Shown here piece by piece: positions 9,058 through 17,417 of a stretch of 64,000 nucleotides of DNA; the first letter of the stretch is position 1, and every line of letters begins with the position of its first letter. A program made the position numbers and the translations under genes. The notes beneath the pieces were generated by a model, which saw only the letters and a list, made by a program, of their open reading frames with translations, ran no database searches and was not told the origin of the DNA. Origin of the DNA: Serratia quinivorans (GTDB taxonomy: Bacteria; Pseudomonadota; Gammaproteobacteria; Enterobacterales; Enterobacteriaceae); NCBI GenBank assembly GCA_900457075.1, contig UGYN01000002.1, positions 3,720,001 through 3,784,000 on the forward strand, in the 5' to 3' direction.

Positions 9058-9201
9058 GGTGTCCCCGTAAAACGCGGACTATACATCACCCGGGGGGCAT
9101 TGCGAAGATTGCTTAAAATTGCACATCGTCAAAGGCCTGTTTTTCATGGCAGTATAGTGCTCCAAATAACGGGCGCTCTGCCATTAAACGAGGCTGACTC
9201 A

Positions 9202-9564
9202 TTGAATAAAATAGCACTTTCGTTCTCACTGACCCTGCTGCTTGCCGCATCCGTGATGCCTGCACAGGCGAAGCAAAACTCATCCCTCAAGTCACCGGCA
9301 TCAGGCGTGTTGTGCGACCGTTATGTCTGTGCGAATGGTACCGATGGCATTTCCCGCCCATTGACCGAAAAGTATCTCGGCAAGAAAGTCGCCAGCAAAC
9401 TGTCTTCGCAAGGTGAGTTCGACCCGACCGAATTCACCTTTGCCAACGGCATTTTCTGCGATGTCAAAGAGCGACTGTGCCGCGAGGATCGCTACTACGG
9501 TGAAGGCGGTAAACGCACCGGCGCCGTTTCCAGGAAATACACCGAGCTGCTTTTCGGCCACTAA
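9202..9564 (+). CDS. YcgJ-like small secreted protein
   Basis: This product of about 120 residues starts at a TTG with ACGAGG 8 nt upstream. Starting there gives a clean signal peptide (KIALSFSLTLLLAASVMPAQA) with cleavage after AQA. An upstream start at 9046 in the same frame would place the signal inside a long non-conserved leader overlapping the rluF start, so I reject it. The mature part has four cysteines in CDRYVC and FCDVKERLC, plus TDGISRPLTEKYLG and FDPTEFTFANGIFCD, features shared with the YcgJ/Fels-1 prophage-like periplasmic family. The function is unknown. Confidence 0.75.
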   Translation: MNKIALSFSLTLLLAASVMPAQAKQNSSLKSPASGVLCDRYVCANGTDGISRPLTEKYLGKKVASKLSSQGEFDPTEFTFANGIFCDVKERLCREDRYYGEGGKRTGAVSRKYTELLFGH

Positions 9565-9594
9565 TAGCCCTGCATGCACCCGTCCAAGGATCCG

Positions 9595-10044
9595 TCAGGC
9601 CCCGTCGACCTTCACCACCAAAGTATTCAGCGGCGTAAGAACCTGCCCGGTGCTGCCGGTCGGCGTCATGCGCGGGATCGGTTGGCGGGTGTCTCTTTCT
9701 ACCAGCGTTGATCTTGCCTCTTGTGCGTCAAACAGATAATCCTCCCCCCACTGGCGCAGGCCGACGATAACCGGGAACAGGGCGCGCCCCTTATCGGTGA
9801 GAATATATTCCTGATAGGCACTGCCGTCCGAAGCGGGGGCAATCTCCAAAATGCCGTGCGCCACCAGGGTACGTAGCCGGGTGGAGAGGATATTCTTCGC
9901 CATCCCCAGTCCCTTTTGAAACTCACTGAAGCGGCGCACGCCGTCGAAGGCATCGCGCACAATCAGCAGCGACCACCAGTCACCAATCACATCCAGCGTA
10001 CGTGCCACCGGGCACTGCGCATCTTCCAGACTTTTACGTTTCAT
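9595..10044 (-). CDS. HxlR family transcriptional regulator
   Basis: This 149-residue regulator has an N-terminal Cys at residue 11 (QCPVARTLDVIGDWWSLLIVRDAF), then the HxlR core FSEFQKGLGMAKNILSTRLRTL and wing (YILTDKGRALFPVI). Position 11 is where sensor cysteines sit in HypR/QorR-like members, so redox or electrophile sensing is plausible. It is divergent from the MFS gene at 10140, and a palindrome lies just before that gene. It is larger than and distinct from the HxlR gene at 680. Confidence 0.88.
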   Translation of the reverse strand: MKRKSLEDAQCPVARTLDVIGDWWSLLIVRDAFDGVRRFSEFQKGLGMAKNILSTRLRTLVAHGILEIAPASDGSAYQEYILTDKGRALFPVIVGLRQWGEDYLFDAQEARSTLVERDTRQPIPRMTPTGSTGQVLTPLNTLVVKVDGA

Positions 10045-10107
10045 GGCATTCCGTTCCTGTAGCGATATCTGGTTGCATTATAAAACCTCCGTGCGTAAAG
10101 TTCATTG

Positions 10108-10124
10108 GGTTTAATAATGAAACC
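10108..10124. promoter_or_regulatory. Candidate HxlR operator at the MFS gene
   Basis: GGTTT and AAACC form the arms of a 17-bp palindrome with a 7-bp spacer, ending about 15 nt before the MFS start and close to its SD (GGAGCG). Binding here would block transcription or initiation of the MFS gene. It is inferred from symmetry and position. Confidence 0.4.
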
Positions 10125-10139
10125 ACATTGGAGCGAACG

Positions 10140-11375
10140 ATGAGTGATAAAACGCTGGATCCGATTTGTGCCGCGCAGGGCGGAGCGCTGAGTCGCCTGC
10201 CTGCGTCGCTGGTGTTATTGCTGGCGGGAGCCAGTGCCTTTAGCGTGGCGAATGTGTATTACGCTCAACCTTTATTGGACGCTATTGCTCAGGATTTTCA
10301 TATCAGCCTGGCGTCGGTGGGCATGGTGATCACCGTCACTCAGTTAGGCTGCGCATTGGCATTGTTGCTGGTGGTGCCGTTGGGCGATCGGGTTAATCGT
10401 CACCGGCTGCTGGCGGTTCAGCAACTGCTGCTGATTACCGCACTTTGTGTGGTCGGTTGGGCGAACAGCAGCCTGCTATTACTGGTCGGCATGCTGCTGG
10501 TGGGGTTACTGGGTACCGCCATGACCCAGGGATTGGTCGCCTTCGCCGCCACGTTGGCAGCGCCGCATGAGCGGGGACGAGTAGTGGGTGCCGCGCAAGG
10601 CGGGGTAGTTCTCGGGTTGTTATTGGCGCGCACGCTTTCCGGCGCAATGGCGGATATCGGCGGCTGGCGCGCGGTTTACTTTTTCTCTGCGGCGGTAACC
10701 CTGCTCCTGTTGCCGGTGCTTGCGCGTCTGTTGCCCGTTCCCCACACAGCGCCTTCAACACTCAGTTATCCGGCGCTGTTGCGATCAATGCTGACGTTGC
10801 TGTGGCGCGATCGCACGCTACAGATCCGCGGCATGCTGGCGCTGCTGATGTTTGCGGCATTCAGCATTTTCTGGAGTGCCCTGGTTCTGCCACTCAGTCA
10901 GGAACCGTTTAATTTTTCACATTCGGTGATTGGTGCCTTTGGTCTGGTGGGGGCGGTGGGTGCGCTGGCGGCGGTACGTGCCGGACATCTGGCCGATCGC
11001 GGTCTGGGGCAGTTGGCAACCGGTATCTGTCTGTTGCTGTTGGTGCTGGCCTGGTTGCCGCTCGGCTTGCTGAGTTACGGGCTGGGATGGCTGGTTATGG
11101 GCATTGTGCTGCTCGATCTGGCCGGACAGGCCATTCACGTGTTGAACCAGAGTCTGATTTTCAGCGCTCATCTGCAGGCTCATAGCCGGTTAGTCGGCTG
11201 CTACATGCTGTTCTACGCGGTGGGTAGCGGGCTGGGTGCCTTTGCCAGTACCCACGTATTCGCTCTGGCGGGCTGGTACGGCGTGTGTTGGCTGGGGGCG
11301 AGCGTCAGCCTGGCGGCCTTGTTGTTCTGGGGGCTGACGCTGCGTGCCATGCCAGCCTCAAATGCGGCGCATTAG
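10140..11375 (+). CDS. Major facilitator superfamily efflux transporter
   Basis: The 411-residue protein has about 12 hydrophobic segments. The conserved loop 2-3 motif appears as PLGDRVNRHRLL and the motif C-like region as GGVVLGLLLARTLSGAMADIGGWRAVYF (about 155-180), typical of DHA1-family drug or sugar-efflux antiporters. The start at 10140 is preferred because GGAGCG lies 5 nt upstream; an in-frame extension to 10002 would overlap the divergent regulator. With the neighbouring HxlR regulator it forms a regulator/efflux pair, which suggests export of a toxic small molecule. The substrate is unknown. Confidence 0.85.
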   Translation: MSDKTLDPICAAQGGALSRLPASLVLLLAGASAFSVANVYYAQPLLDAIAQDFHISLASVGMVITVTQLGCALALLLVVPLGDRVNRHRLLAVQQLLLITALCVVGWANSSLLLLVGMLLVGLLGTAMTQGLVAFAATLAAPHERGRVVGAAQGGVVLGLLLARTLSGAMADIGGWRAVYFFSAAVTLLLLPVLARLLPVPHTAPSTLSYPALLRSMLTLLWRDRTLQIRGMLALLMFAAFSIFWSALVLPLSQEPFNFSHSVIGAFGLVGAVGALAAVRAGHLADRGLGQLATGICLLLLVLAWLPLGLLSYGLGWLVMGIVLLDLAGQAIHVLNQSLIFSAHLQAHSRLVGCYMLFYAVGSGLGAFASTHVFALAGWYGVCWLGASVSLAALLFWGLTLRAMPASNAAH

Positions 11376-11466
11376 CGGCATCCTTTCGGTTCTGGGACAG
11401 GAGTCACATATAAAATTCAGTACCCCCATTGTTTGTCATAATTCACCGCGATACTGTTATGCAATC

Positions 11467-11478
11467 TGGTTTAAACCA
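11467..11478. promoter_or_regulatory. Palindrome upstream of yihL
   Basis: TGGTTTAAACCA is a perfect 12-bp palindrome ending 12 nt before the yihL start. GntR/UTRA regulators usually bind such symmetric sites and repress their own operon, so this is a candidate YihL operator. Confidence 0.45.
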
Positions 11479-11490
11479 ATAAAGTGAGCT

Positions 11491-12198
11491 ATGGAAAACA
11501 ACTCTACCGTTGAACTGGCCAAGCAAAGGCTTAATGACTGGCTGAGTCAGGGCGCAATAGCCCCCGGCGACAAGCTTCCTTCGGAGCGAGAGCTGGGGGA
11601 ATTGCTGAACATTAAACGCATGACGCTGCGTCAGGCGCTGCTGTTCCTGGAAAGTGAGTCGAGGATATTCCGTAAGGATCGTCGGGGTTGGTTTGCAGCA
11701 TTGCCACGCTTTAACTACAACCCCAATTCGTCTACCAGCTTCAAACAGGCGGCCATTGAGCAGGGTCGTTCTCCCTCCTGGGGTTATATGACCAAGGAGC
11801 GGGTTTTGACGGCACCGGCGGCCATTTGCGATTTACTGCAGCTTAGTGAAGGGGCGGAGATCTACAAAATCTGTGGCTGGGGAGCGCTGGATAATCACAT
11901 CGTGTTTTATCACGAAACCTTTATCAGTCCGCGGGTGGCACCCGACTTCATCGAACGCCTGGGTGAGAACTCGTTTGCCGATGTATGGGAAAACGCCTAC
12001 GGAACCGCGACTCGCACCCATCATTTGGCTTTTAAACCGACCCGATTGTCCGGTGATGCCTGCAAGGTGATGGGCGGCAACGCCAGCACGCCGTCGATTC
12101 TGGTAGAGAAGCATCGTGCCGATGCCCAGCGCCGTATCGTGCAGGTGGATATCGAATACTGGCGTTTCGAGTCGGTGGATTTTTTCATTAACTTATAG
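11491..12198 (+). CDS. yihL: GntR/UTRA-family transcriptional regulator YihL
   Basis: This 235-residue protein has a GntR winged helix (GDKLPSERELGELLNIKRMTLRQAL, about 27-52) and a C-terminal UTRA effector domain (about 85-230), which in this family binds a sugar or amino-sugar phosphate. Length and neighbours match E. coli YihL (236 aa), followed here as in E. coli by yihM and yihN homologues. The stop codon (TAG) runs straight into the downstream SD, so yihL and yihM are probably co-transcribed. The ligand is unknown. Confidence 0.82.
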   Translation: MENNSTVELAKQRLNDWLSQGAIAPGDKLPSERELGELLNIKRMTLRQALLFLESESRIFRKDRRGWFAALPRFNYNPNSSTSFKQAAIEQGRSPSWGYMTKERVLTAPAAICDLLQLSEGAEIYKICGWGALDNHIVFYHETFISPRVAPDFIERLGENSFADVWENAYGTATRTHHLAFKPTRLSGDACKVMGGNASTPSILVEKHRADAQRRIVQVDIEYWRFESVDFFINL

Positions 12199-12207
12199 GT
12201 GAACACC

Positions 12208-13185
12208 ATGGATCGCTTAACGGCGGAGAAAGTTCTTCTGCGGGCGCAGAATTTGCCGCTTTATCTGCATGCCTACGCCTTTCATCTCAATATGCGCATG
12301 GAGAAAATCCTGCCTGAGGATCTGCTGACCATTGCTCATCAGCAGCAACTGCGCGGCGTGAAAGTGCATGTATTGGATGGGGAAAGTCAGGCGCTTTGCC
12401 ACGCCGATGATGCCCGCCTTCGCAACTTTGGTGAGCAGGCACAGCGCTATGGGTTGGATATCCATATCGAAACCAGCGCTTCCGACTCGCAGACCATCGA
12501 TCAGGCGGTGAACATTGCCCTTAAATCCGGTGCCAGTTCAGTACGCTTCTATCCGCGCTATCAGGGGGCATTGCAGCAAGTGTTGGCGCGCATTGCCGAA
12601 GATATTCAGTACATCAAGCAGCGTTATCAGCACAGCGGTCTGAGCTTTACTTTGGAGCAGCACGAGGATCTTAAAAGTCATGAACTGGTTAGCCTGGTTC
12701 GGGCGGCAGATTTCCCGCAGCTTTCCCTGTTATTTGATTTCGCCAACATGATCAACGCCAATGAAGAGCCGCTGACGGCATTGGCGGTAATGGCTGAAGA
12801 TATCACCCAGGTGCATATCAAGGACGCACTGATCGTGCGTGAAGATCAGGGAATGGGGCACCGGGCCTGTATTTCCGGGCAGGGGGATTTGCCCTTCCGG
12901 GAATTGTTGCTGGGGCTAATTTGCCTGGGTGAAGAGCGGCCGCAGGTTACCGCTTATGGGCTGGAAGAAGAGGTGGATTATTACGCGCCGCCATTTCGTT
13001 TTAACGGAGAGGGCGATAACCCGCATATTCCATGGCGGGAGATGAGTGAAACCGCGTTACCGGAACATGGGCTGGAGGAACGGCTTAAAAAAGAGGTTCA
13101 GGATGCATTAAATCAAATTCACCATGTTCGCACCATTACTGACAGTTTGATAAAGCAAGCCCGGGAGCTGCTAACCCCGGCATAA
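12208..13185 (+). CDS. yihM: YihM, sugar phosphate isomerase/epimerase-like TIM barrel
   Basis: This 325-residue protein has the AP-endonuclease/xylose-isomerase-like TIM-barrel pattern: LEQHED (about 150), LLFDFANM, VHIKDAL and YGLEEE, with acids and histidines placed as metal ligands. It matches E. coli YihM in size and gene context. I take the ATG at 12208 over the GTG at 12199 because AGGTG lies 6 nt before it; the GTG would have no ribosome site. A reaction cannot be assigned: this superfamily covers isomerases, epimerases and dehydratases. Confidence 0.8.
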   Translation: MDRLTAEKVLLRAQNLPLYLHAYAFHLNMRMEKILPEDLLTIAHQQQLRGVKVHVLDGESQALCHADDARLRNFGEQAQRYGLDIHIETSASDSQTIDQAVNIALKSGASSVRFYPRYQGALQQVLARIAEDIQYIKQRYQHSGLSFTLEQHEDLKSHELVSLVRAADFPQLSLLFDFANMINANEEPLTALAVMAEDITQVHIKDALIVREDQGMGHRACISGQGDLPFRELLLGLICLGEERPQVTAYGLEEEVDYYAPPFRFNGEGDNPHIPWREMSETALPEHGLEERLKKEVQDALNQIHHVRTITDSLIKQARELLTPA

Positions 13186-13292
13186 TATAATAAATAAATT
13201 TATAAATAACACATTCTCAATGATGTGGAGAAACACTCGTCCCGTCACTGAGGTAACAACACCGCTTATTATCTAATGGCTGTGAGGGGATT

Positions 13293-14558
13293 ATGCTGAC
13301 TAAAAAAAGATGGGCACTATTTAGCTTGTTGGTCTTATGTGGCGGGACAATATATAAATTACCCTCCCTTAAGGATGCGTTTTATGTGCCGATGCAAGAA
13401 TACTTTCACCTGAGTAACGGGGAAATTGGTAACGCCATGTCGGTCAACTCGATTGTTACCACCATTGGCTTCTTCTTGTCGATTTATTTCTCCGACCGTC
13501 TGCCGCGCCGCTTTACCATGTCGTTTTCACTGATCGCCACCGGCTTGCTTGGTATTTATCTGTCCAGCATGCCGGGCTACTGGGGCATTCTGTTTGTCTG
13601 GGCGTTGTTTGGGGTCACCTGTGACATGCTGAACTGGCCGGTGCTGCTCAAATCGGTGAGTATGCTGGGGGACAGTACTCAACAGGGGCGGCTGTTCGGC
13701 TTTTTCGAAACCGGACGCGGCGTGGTGGATACCGTTGTGGCGTTTTCTGCGTTAGCACTGTTTACCGCGTTTGGCAGCGGTTATCTTGGCTTCAAGGTTG
13801 GGATACTGTTTTATTCAGCGATCGCGATTATCGTAGGGATTATTATTCTGTTGGTAATGAAAGAAAGCCCGGAGGAAAAAACAGCCTCTAAGAGCGAAGC
13901 GCCGGCCGATAAAAAACCGGGGATGAGCAGCGTATTAAAAAATAAAACGGTTTGGCTGATTGCCTTCAGCGTTTTCTGTGTTTATGCCGTCTATTGCGGG
14001 CTGACGTTCTTTATTCCTTTCCTGAGCCATGTCTATGCCTTGCCGATTGCGCTGGTGGGTGCCTATGGGATTATTAATCAGTATTGCCTAAAAATGGTGG
14101 GTGGGCCGATTGGCGGTTTGATCGCGGATAAAGTATTAAAATCCCCGAGCAAGTATTTATTCTACACCTTTATTATCAGTGCCATTGCGCTGGCATTATT
14201 GATCCTGCTACCACATGAGCAAATGCCGGTGTATTTGGGCATGGCCTGTACGCTGGGATTTGGGGCGGTGGTCTTTACCCAACGCGCGGTGTTCTTCGCC
14301 CCGATCGGTGAGGCGGGGATTGATGAGGAACATACCGGTGCGGCGATGGCGTTGGGCAGCTTTATCGGCTATGCCCCGGCGATGTTTTGCTTCAGCCTGT
14401 ACGGCCACATTCTCGATGCCTTCCCAGGGCTAACCGGCTACAAGATTGTCTTTGGCCTGATGGGCATGTTTGCCTGTGCCGGGATCATCGTGTCGGGGCT
14501 GCTGGTCAGAAATATCCGCGCACGCGGCAAATTGACCCCGGCGGTTTCTGCCGTCTGA
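13293..14558 (+). CDS. yihN: YihN, MFS transporter
   Basis: This 421-residue, roughly 12-helix MFS protein is a close match to E. coli YihN over its whole length (MLTKKRWALFSLLVLCGGTI start, GFFETGRGVVDTVVAFSALALF region, QYCLKMVGGPIGG, TQRAVFFAPIGEA). It is of the GlpT/sugar-phosphate-permease-like group and probably imports the compound that YihM handles. It lies 107 bp downstream of yihM. The gap has no clear terminator, so it may be the third operon gene. In E. coli these genes sit near the sulfoquinovose genes; here they stand alone. Confidence 0.85.
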   Translation: MLTKKRWALFSLLVLCGGTIYKLPSLKDAFYVPMQEYFHLSNGEIGNAMSVNSIVTTIGFFLSIYFSDRLPRRFTMSFSLIATGLLGIYLSSMPGYWGILFVWALFGVTCDMLNWPVLLKSVSMLGDSTQQGRLFGFFETGRGVVDTVVAFSALALFTAFGSGYLGFKVGILFYSAIAIIVGIIILLVMKESPEEKTASKSEAPADKKPGMSSVLKNKTVWLIAFSVFCVYAVYCGLTFFIPFLSHVYALPIALVGAYGIINQYCLKMVGGPIGGLIADKVLKSPSKYLFYTFIISAIALALLILLPHEQMPVYLGMACTLGFGAVVFTQRAVFFAPIGEAGIDEEHTGAAMALGSFIGYAPAMFCFSLYGHILDAFPGLTGYKIVFGLMGMFACAGIIVSGLLVRNIRARGKLTPAVSAV

Positions 14559-14571
14559 CCAGGGGTTTATT

Positions 14572-14600
14572 AAAGGGGGCGCACAGCACGGCGCCCCTTT
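14572..14600. terminator. Bidirectional terminator between yihN and the GNAT gene
   Basis: The stem AAAGGGG-CGC / GCG-CCCCTTT has one bulged G and a loop of about 8 nt, and overlaps the stop codon region of the convergent GNAT gene. A/T bases flank both arms, as expected of a two-way terminator. Confidence 0.65.
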
Positions 14601-15024
14601 ACTTTGTCAGCGAGTGCATCAGGTAATAGTCTTCCGCGCCGTCATTGCCGGTAGCGATCGTCCGCCAGCCGTGTTTGTGGTAAAAGGCCAGCGCCTTCTC
14701 ATTCTTCACCAGGCATTTCAGCGAGCCGGTGGCAGTGAAGGTTTGCTCCGCCGCCTGCAGCAGGGCGCTACCGACGCCAAGAGGCGGTAGCTGAGGGTCG
14801 ACATACAGATTGTGAATAAAGTTATCCTGACGATAAATCGAGACGAACCCCAGCCGCTTGCCGTTTTCTTCCGCCACCCAAATGTCCTCACCCAGCGTCG
14901 AGCGATCGAAATCTTCCAGTCGGTAATCTGTGGTATCACGCCAGGGAAACGCCGCCTTGCGCGATGCCAGATACAGGGTGCGCAGGAAGGGACGATCGGC
15001 CTCTTGGTATTTTCTTATTCGCAT
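14599..15024 (-). CDS. GNAT family N-acetyltransferase
   Basis: This 141-residue GNAT protein has FVSIYRQDNFIHNLYVDP (about 60-78), the acetyl-CoA loop PLGVGSALLQAAE (about 81-93; LGVGSAL is the Q/RxxGxG/A equivalent), and a terminal ALAFYHKHGWR segment typical of YjaB/YhhY-size acetyltransferases. The substrate is unknown. The gene points away from thiM and its promoter lies between 15025 and 15099. Confidence 0.82.
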   Translation of the reverse strand: MRIRKYQEADRPFLRTLYLASRKAAFPWRDTTDYRLEDFDRSTLGEDIWVAEENGKRLGFVSIYRQDNFIHNLYVDPQLPPLGVGSALLQAAEQTFTATGSLKCLVKNEKALAFYHKHGWRTIATGNDGAEDYYLMHSLTK

Positions 15025-15098
15025 GGCGGCTCCTTTTTATTTTTTGTCACTATAGCGCGATTGACCTCACCGACAGCAACCCCAATAATGACCGTCTT

Positions 15099-15175
15099 GA
15101 CTCGGGGTGCCTCTAGGGGCTGAGATTTTACCCGTATTACCTGATCTGGATTATGCCAGCGTAGGGAAGTCTCGG
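15099..15175 (+). ncRNA. TPP riboswitch (thi box)
   Basis: The leader has the consensus aptamer parts in order: GACTCGGGGTG, GGCTGAGA, TTACCCGTATTACCTGATCTGG, TATGCCAGCGTAGGGAA and closing CTCGG. The core matches the E. coli thiM thi-box almost base by base. It binds thiamine pyrophosphate and should switch off thiM-thiD when TPP is plentiful. Confidence 0.96.
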
Positions 15176-15179
15176 TGCC

Positions 15180-15213
15180 CCAACCGGTACCCGCCTTCTT
15201 GAACGCCGGTTGG
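15180..15213 (+). promoter_or_regulatory. thiM: Expression platform hairpin before thiM
   Basis: CCAACCGG (15180-15187) and CCGGTTGG (15206-15213) are perfect 8-bp complements with an 18-nt loop, and the second arm runs into the SD (GGAGGAA, 15213-15219). The ATG is at 15221. The hairpin abuts rather than fully buries the SD, so control of translation is likely but not proven by sequence. Confidence 0.7.
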
Positions 15214-15220
15214 GAGGAAT

Positions 15221-16015
15221 ATGCTCGCTCGACCTGATGTTTTCCCCGGCGCCCGCGCCGCGGCCTGTTTAACCCAATTTAAACGCCAATCCCCATTGAT
15301 TCACTGCCTGACCAACGAAGTGGTGCAGGAGCTGACGGCTAACGTGTTGCTGGCGCTCGGTGCTTCCCCGGCGATGGTGGTGGAGCCGACCGAAGCGGCA
15401 CAGTTCAGCCGTTTGGCTGACGCTTTGTTGATCAATATCGGCACCCTTAATGCCTCGCGTGCCGAATCCATGCTGGCGGCGATAGAAGCTGCCAATGCGG
15501 CAGGCACACCCTGGACGCTGGATCCGGTCGCCGTCGGCGGGCTGGCGTATCGCACCGCCTTTGCCCAACGTTTGCTGGGCGAAAAGCCGGCGGCAATCCG
15601 CGGCAATGCTTCTGAAATTATGGCGTTGAGTGGTCTGCAGGCGAGTGGACGCGGTGTTGACAGCGCTGACGATTCGCTGGCAGCGTTACCGGCGGCGCGG
15701 GAATTGGCGCGAAACAGTGGGGCCGTGGTGGCGGTGACCGGCGTGGTGGATTACATCACCGACGGCCAGTGTGACTGGGCGGTCGCCGGGGGCGACGTGC
15801 TGATGACGCGAGTGGTGGGTACCGGTTGCGCACTTTCGGCCGTGGTGGCGGCATTTTGCAGCCTGCCGGGCGACAGCCTGGACAACGTGGCGACCGCCTG
15901 CCGGGTGATGTCACTTTGCGGTGAGATGGCCACGCGCCGCGCCGCCGGGCCGGGCAGTTTTACCCCGGCATTCCTCGACGCTCTGTACCAACTGCGTCCG
16001 GAGGATCTGCAATGA
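15221..16015 (+). CDS. thiM: Hydroxyethylthiazole kinase
   Basis: The 264-residue protein is a ribokinase-fold thiazole kinase that phosphorylates 4-methyl-5-(2-hydroxyethyl)thiazole with ATP, for thiamine salvage. Signature pieces are [25 protein letters not shown] (29-53), LDPVAVGG (about 99-106), IRGNASEI (about 126-133) and the catalytic GTGCALSA (about 205-212). The start has the GGAGGAA site directly upstream. The stop overlaps thiD by 4 bp (ATGA). Confidence 0.96.
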   Translation: MLARPDVFPGARAAACLTQFKRQSPLIHCLTNEVVQELTANVLLALGASPAMVVEPTEAAQFSRLADALLINIGTLNASRAESMLAAIEAANAAGTPWTLDPVAVGGLAYRTAFAQRLLGEKPAAIRGNASEIMALSGLQASGRGVDSADDSLAALPAARELARNSGAVVAVTGVVDYITDGQCDWAVAGGDVLMTRVVGTGCALSAVVAAFCSLPGDSLDNVATACRVMSLCGEMATRRAAGPGSFTPAFLDALYQLRPEDLQ

Positions 16016-16812
16016 AACGGATTAACGCGTTGACCATCGCCGGTACCGATCCGAGCGGGGGGGCCGGGATCCAGGCCGACCTGAAAGCCTTTTCCGCGCT
16101 GGGGGCCTACGGTGCCTCGGTAATCACCGCGCTGGTGGCGCAAAATACCCGCGGCGTGCAGTCGGTGTATAACATCGAACCGGCTTTTGTCGCTGCCCAG
16201 CTTGATTCCGTGTTCAGTGATTTGCGTATCGACAGCACCAAAATTGGCATGTTGGCCAACGCCGATATTGTGCAGGCGGTCGCGGAGCGTTTACGTCACT
16301 ATCAGCCGTCGTTTGTGGTACTGGATACGGTGATGCTGGCGAAAAGCGGCGATCCTCTGCTGGCGCCGGAGGCGGTGGAATCGATTCGCCGCGAGCTGTT
16401 GCCGCTGGTGTCGATCATCACGCCGAACCTGCCGGAAGCGGCGGCCCTGCTGGAATGCGCCCCGGCGGAAAATGAACGCCAGATGCGTGAGCAGGGGCGA
16501 GCACTGTTGGCGATGGGTTGCCAGGCGGTATTGATGAAGGGTGGCCATCTTAGCGAAAGCGAAAGCCCGGACTGGCTGTTCAGTGCGGGACTGGAGCAAC
16601 GCTTTACTGCACCGCGCGTAGCGACCCGCCATACGCATGGCACCGGCTGCACGCTGTCTGCCGCATTGGCCGCCCTGCGTCCGCGTCACGACGACTGGGC
16701 AGGCACGGTGGCTGCCGCCAAGGATTATCTGCAAAAAGCCTTGCAGCAGGCCGATACGCTGGAAGTGGGGCACGGTATCGGGCCGGTGCATCATTTTCAC
16801 GCCTGGTGGTGA
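16012..16812 (+). CDS. thiD: Bifunctional hydroxymethylpyrimidine kinase/phosphomethylpyrimidine kinase
   Basis: The 266-residue ribokinase-fold enzyme phosphorylates hydroxymethylpyrimidine and then its monophosphate, giving HMP-PP for thiamine synthesis. The N-terminal [18 protein letters not shown] (about 9-26), [10 protein letters not shown] (about 103-112) and C-terminal [13 protein letters not shown] (about 208-220) are family signatures; Asp and Cys of the last motif are in the active site. It overlaps thiM by 4 bp and shares its riboswitch. Length matches E. coli ThiD (266). Confidence 0.96.
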   Translation: MKRINALTIAGTDPSGGAGIQADLKAFSALGAYGASVITALVAQNTRGVQSVYNIEPAFVAAQLDSVFSDLRIDSTKIGMLANADIVQAVAERLRHYQPSFVVLDTVMLAKSGDPLLAPEAVESIRRELLPLVSIITPNLPEAAALLECAPAENERQMREQGRALLAMGCQAVLMKGGHLSESESPDWLFSAGLEQRFTAPRVATRHTHGTGCTLSAALAALRPRHDDWAGTVAAAKDYLQKALQQADTLEVGHGIGPVHHFHAWW

Positions 16813-16898
16813 GCCAACTTTTTGCTACCCTTGTGGTCTGACTAGATCCAGGCCCGGTATTGGCCGGGTGCGATTAAATTTTATCAAGGGAGAAGGCC

Positions 16899-17357
16899 AT
16901 GACAGGACAAAACGCACTTCGCGGCGCCATCTTCGGCGCGTTGCTCAGCTTCAGCGTGGGGGGCTTTGCCCAGCAGATCGTCACGACTTCTGATGTGATC
17001 CAGCAGCCTGGCTATCAGAGCAGTTGGCAGAATATGGTGAAGGGGCAGGCCCGCTTGCCTGGTTGGGCACGCAAAGGGGTGGGGACTTCGACCCCGGCGC
17101 AAAGCCTGAGCTGGAAGGGGCAAAACTATCTGGTGGGTAATATCTGTAAACCCCACGACTGCGCCAACAACTTTATGATGGTGGCGTTTAAAGAAGACAA
17201 GTCGCAGGCCTGGGCGGTACGCGTCGAGGTGGCGAATAAGCCGGAAGCGATTGATCATCCGAAGAAATACGCCAAATATCAGTGGTTGGGTAAACCGAAC
17301 GACGATATGAAGGCGCTGTTGAAGCAACAGTTCGAGAATAATCCGGACTGGAAATAA
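16899..17357 (+). CDS. ivy: Ivy-family C-type lysozyme inhibitor
   Basis: The 152-residue protein has a signal peptide ending at GGFAQQ (about 25), so it is periplasmic. The diagnostic inhibitory loop CKPHDC is present (residues 84-89): in Ivy of E. coli and Pseudomonas the His is thrust into the lysozyme active site and the two Cys form a disulfide. Flanking YLVGN and NNFMMVAF strands also match. It protects the envelope against C-type lysozymes. The start carries a strong GGGAGAAGG site. It is monocistronic, between thiD and gutQ. Confidence 0.9.
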   Translation: MTGQNALRGAIFGALLSFSVGGFAQQIVTTSDVIQQPGYQSSWQNMVKGQARLPGWARKGVGTSTPAQSLSWKGQNYLVGNICKPHDCANNFMMVAFKEDKSQAWAVRVEVANKPEAIDHPKKYAKYQWLGKPNDDMKALLKQQFENNPDWK

Positions 17358-17369
17358 GCGGATTAGAAG

Positions 17370-17391
17370 CCCCTCTCCCAAAGGAGAGGGG
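17370..17391. other. Perfect hairpin without a T tract
   Basis: CCCCTCTCC and GGAGAGGGG form a 9-bp perfect stem with CAAA loop just after ivy and before the convergent gutQ stop. Neither strand has a T run after it, so it is a structural element (possibly a mRNA 3' stabiliser), not a confident terminator. Confidence 0.5.
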
Positions 17392-17417
17392 ACAAACGGG
17401 CAGCATTAGTTAATGGG

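Noticed and set aside
17370..17391. Intrinsic terminator after ivy
   Set aside because: The 9-bp stem is perfect, but no T tract follows on either strand, so I list it only as a hairpin.
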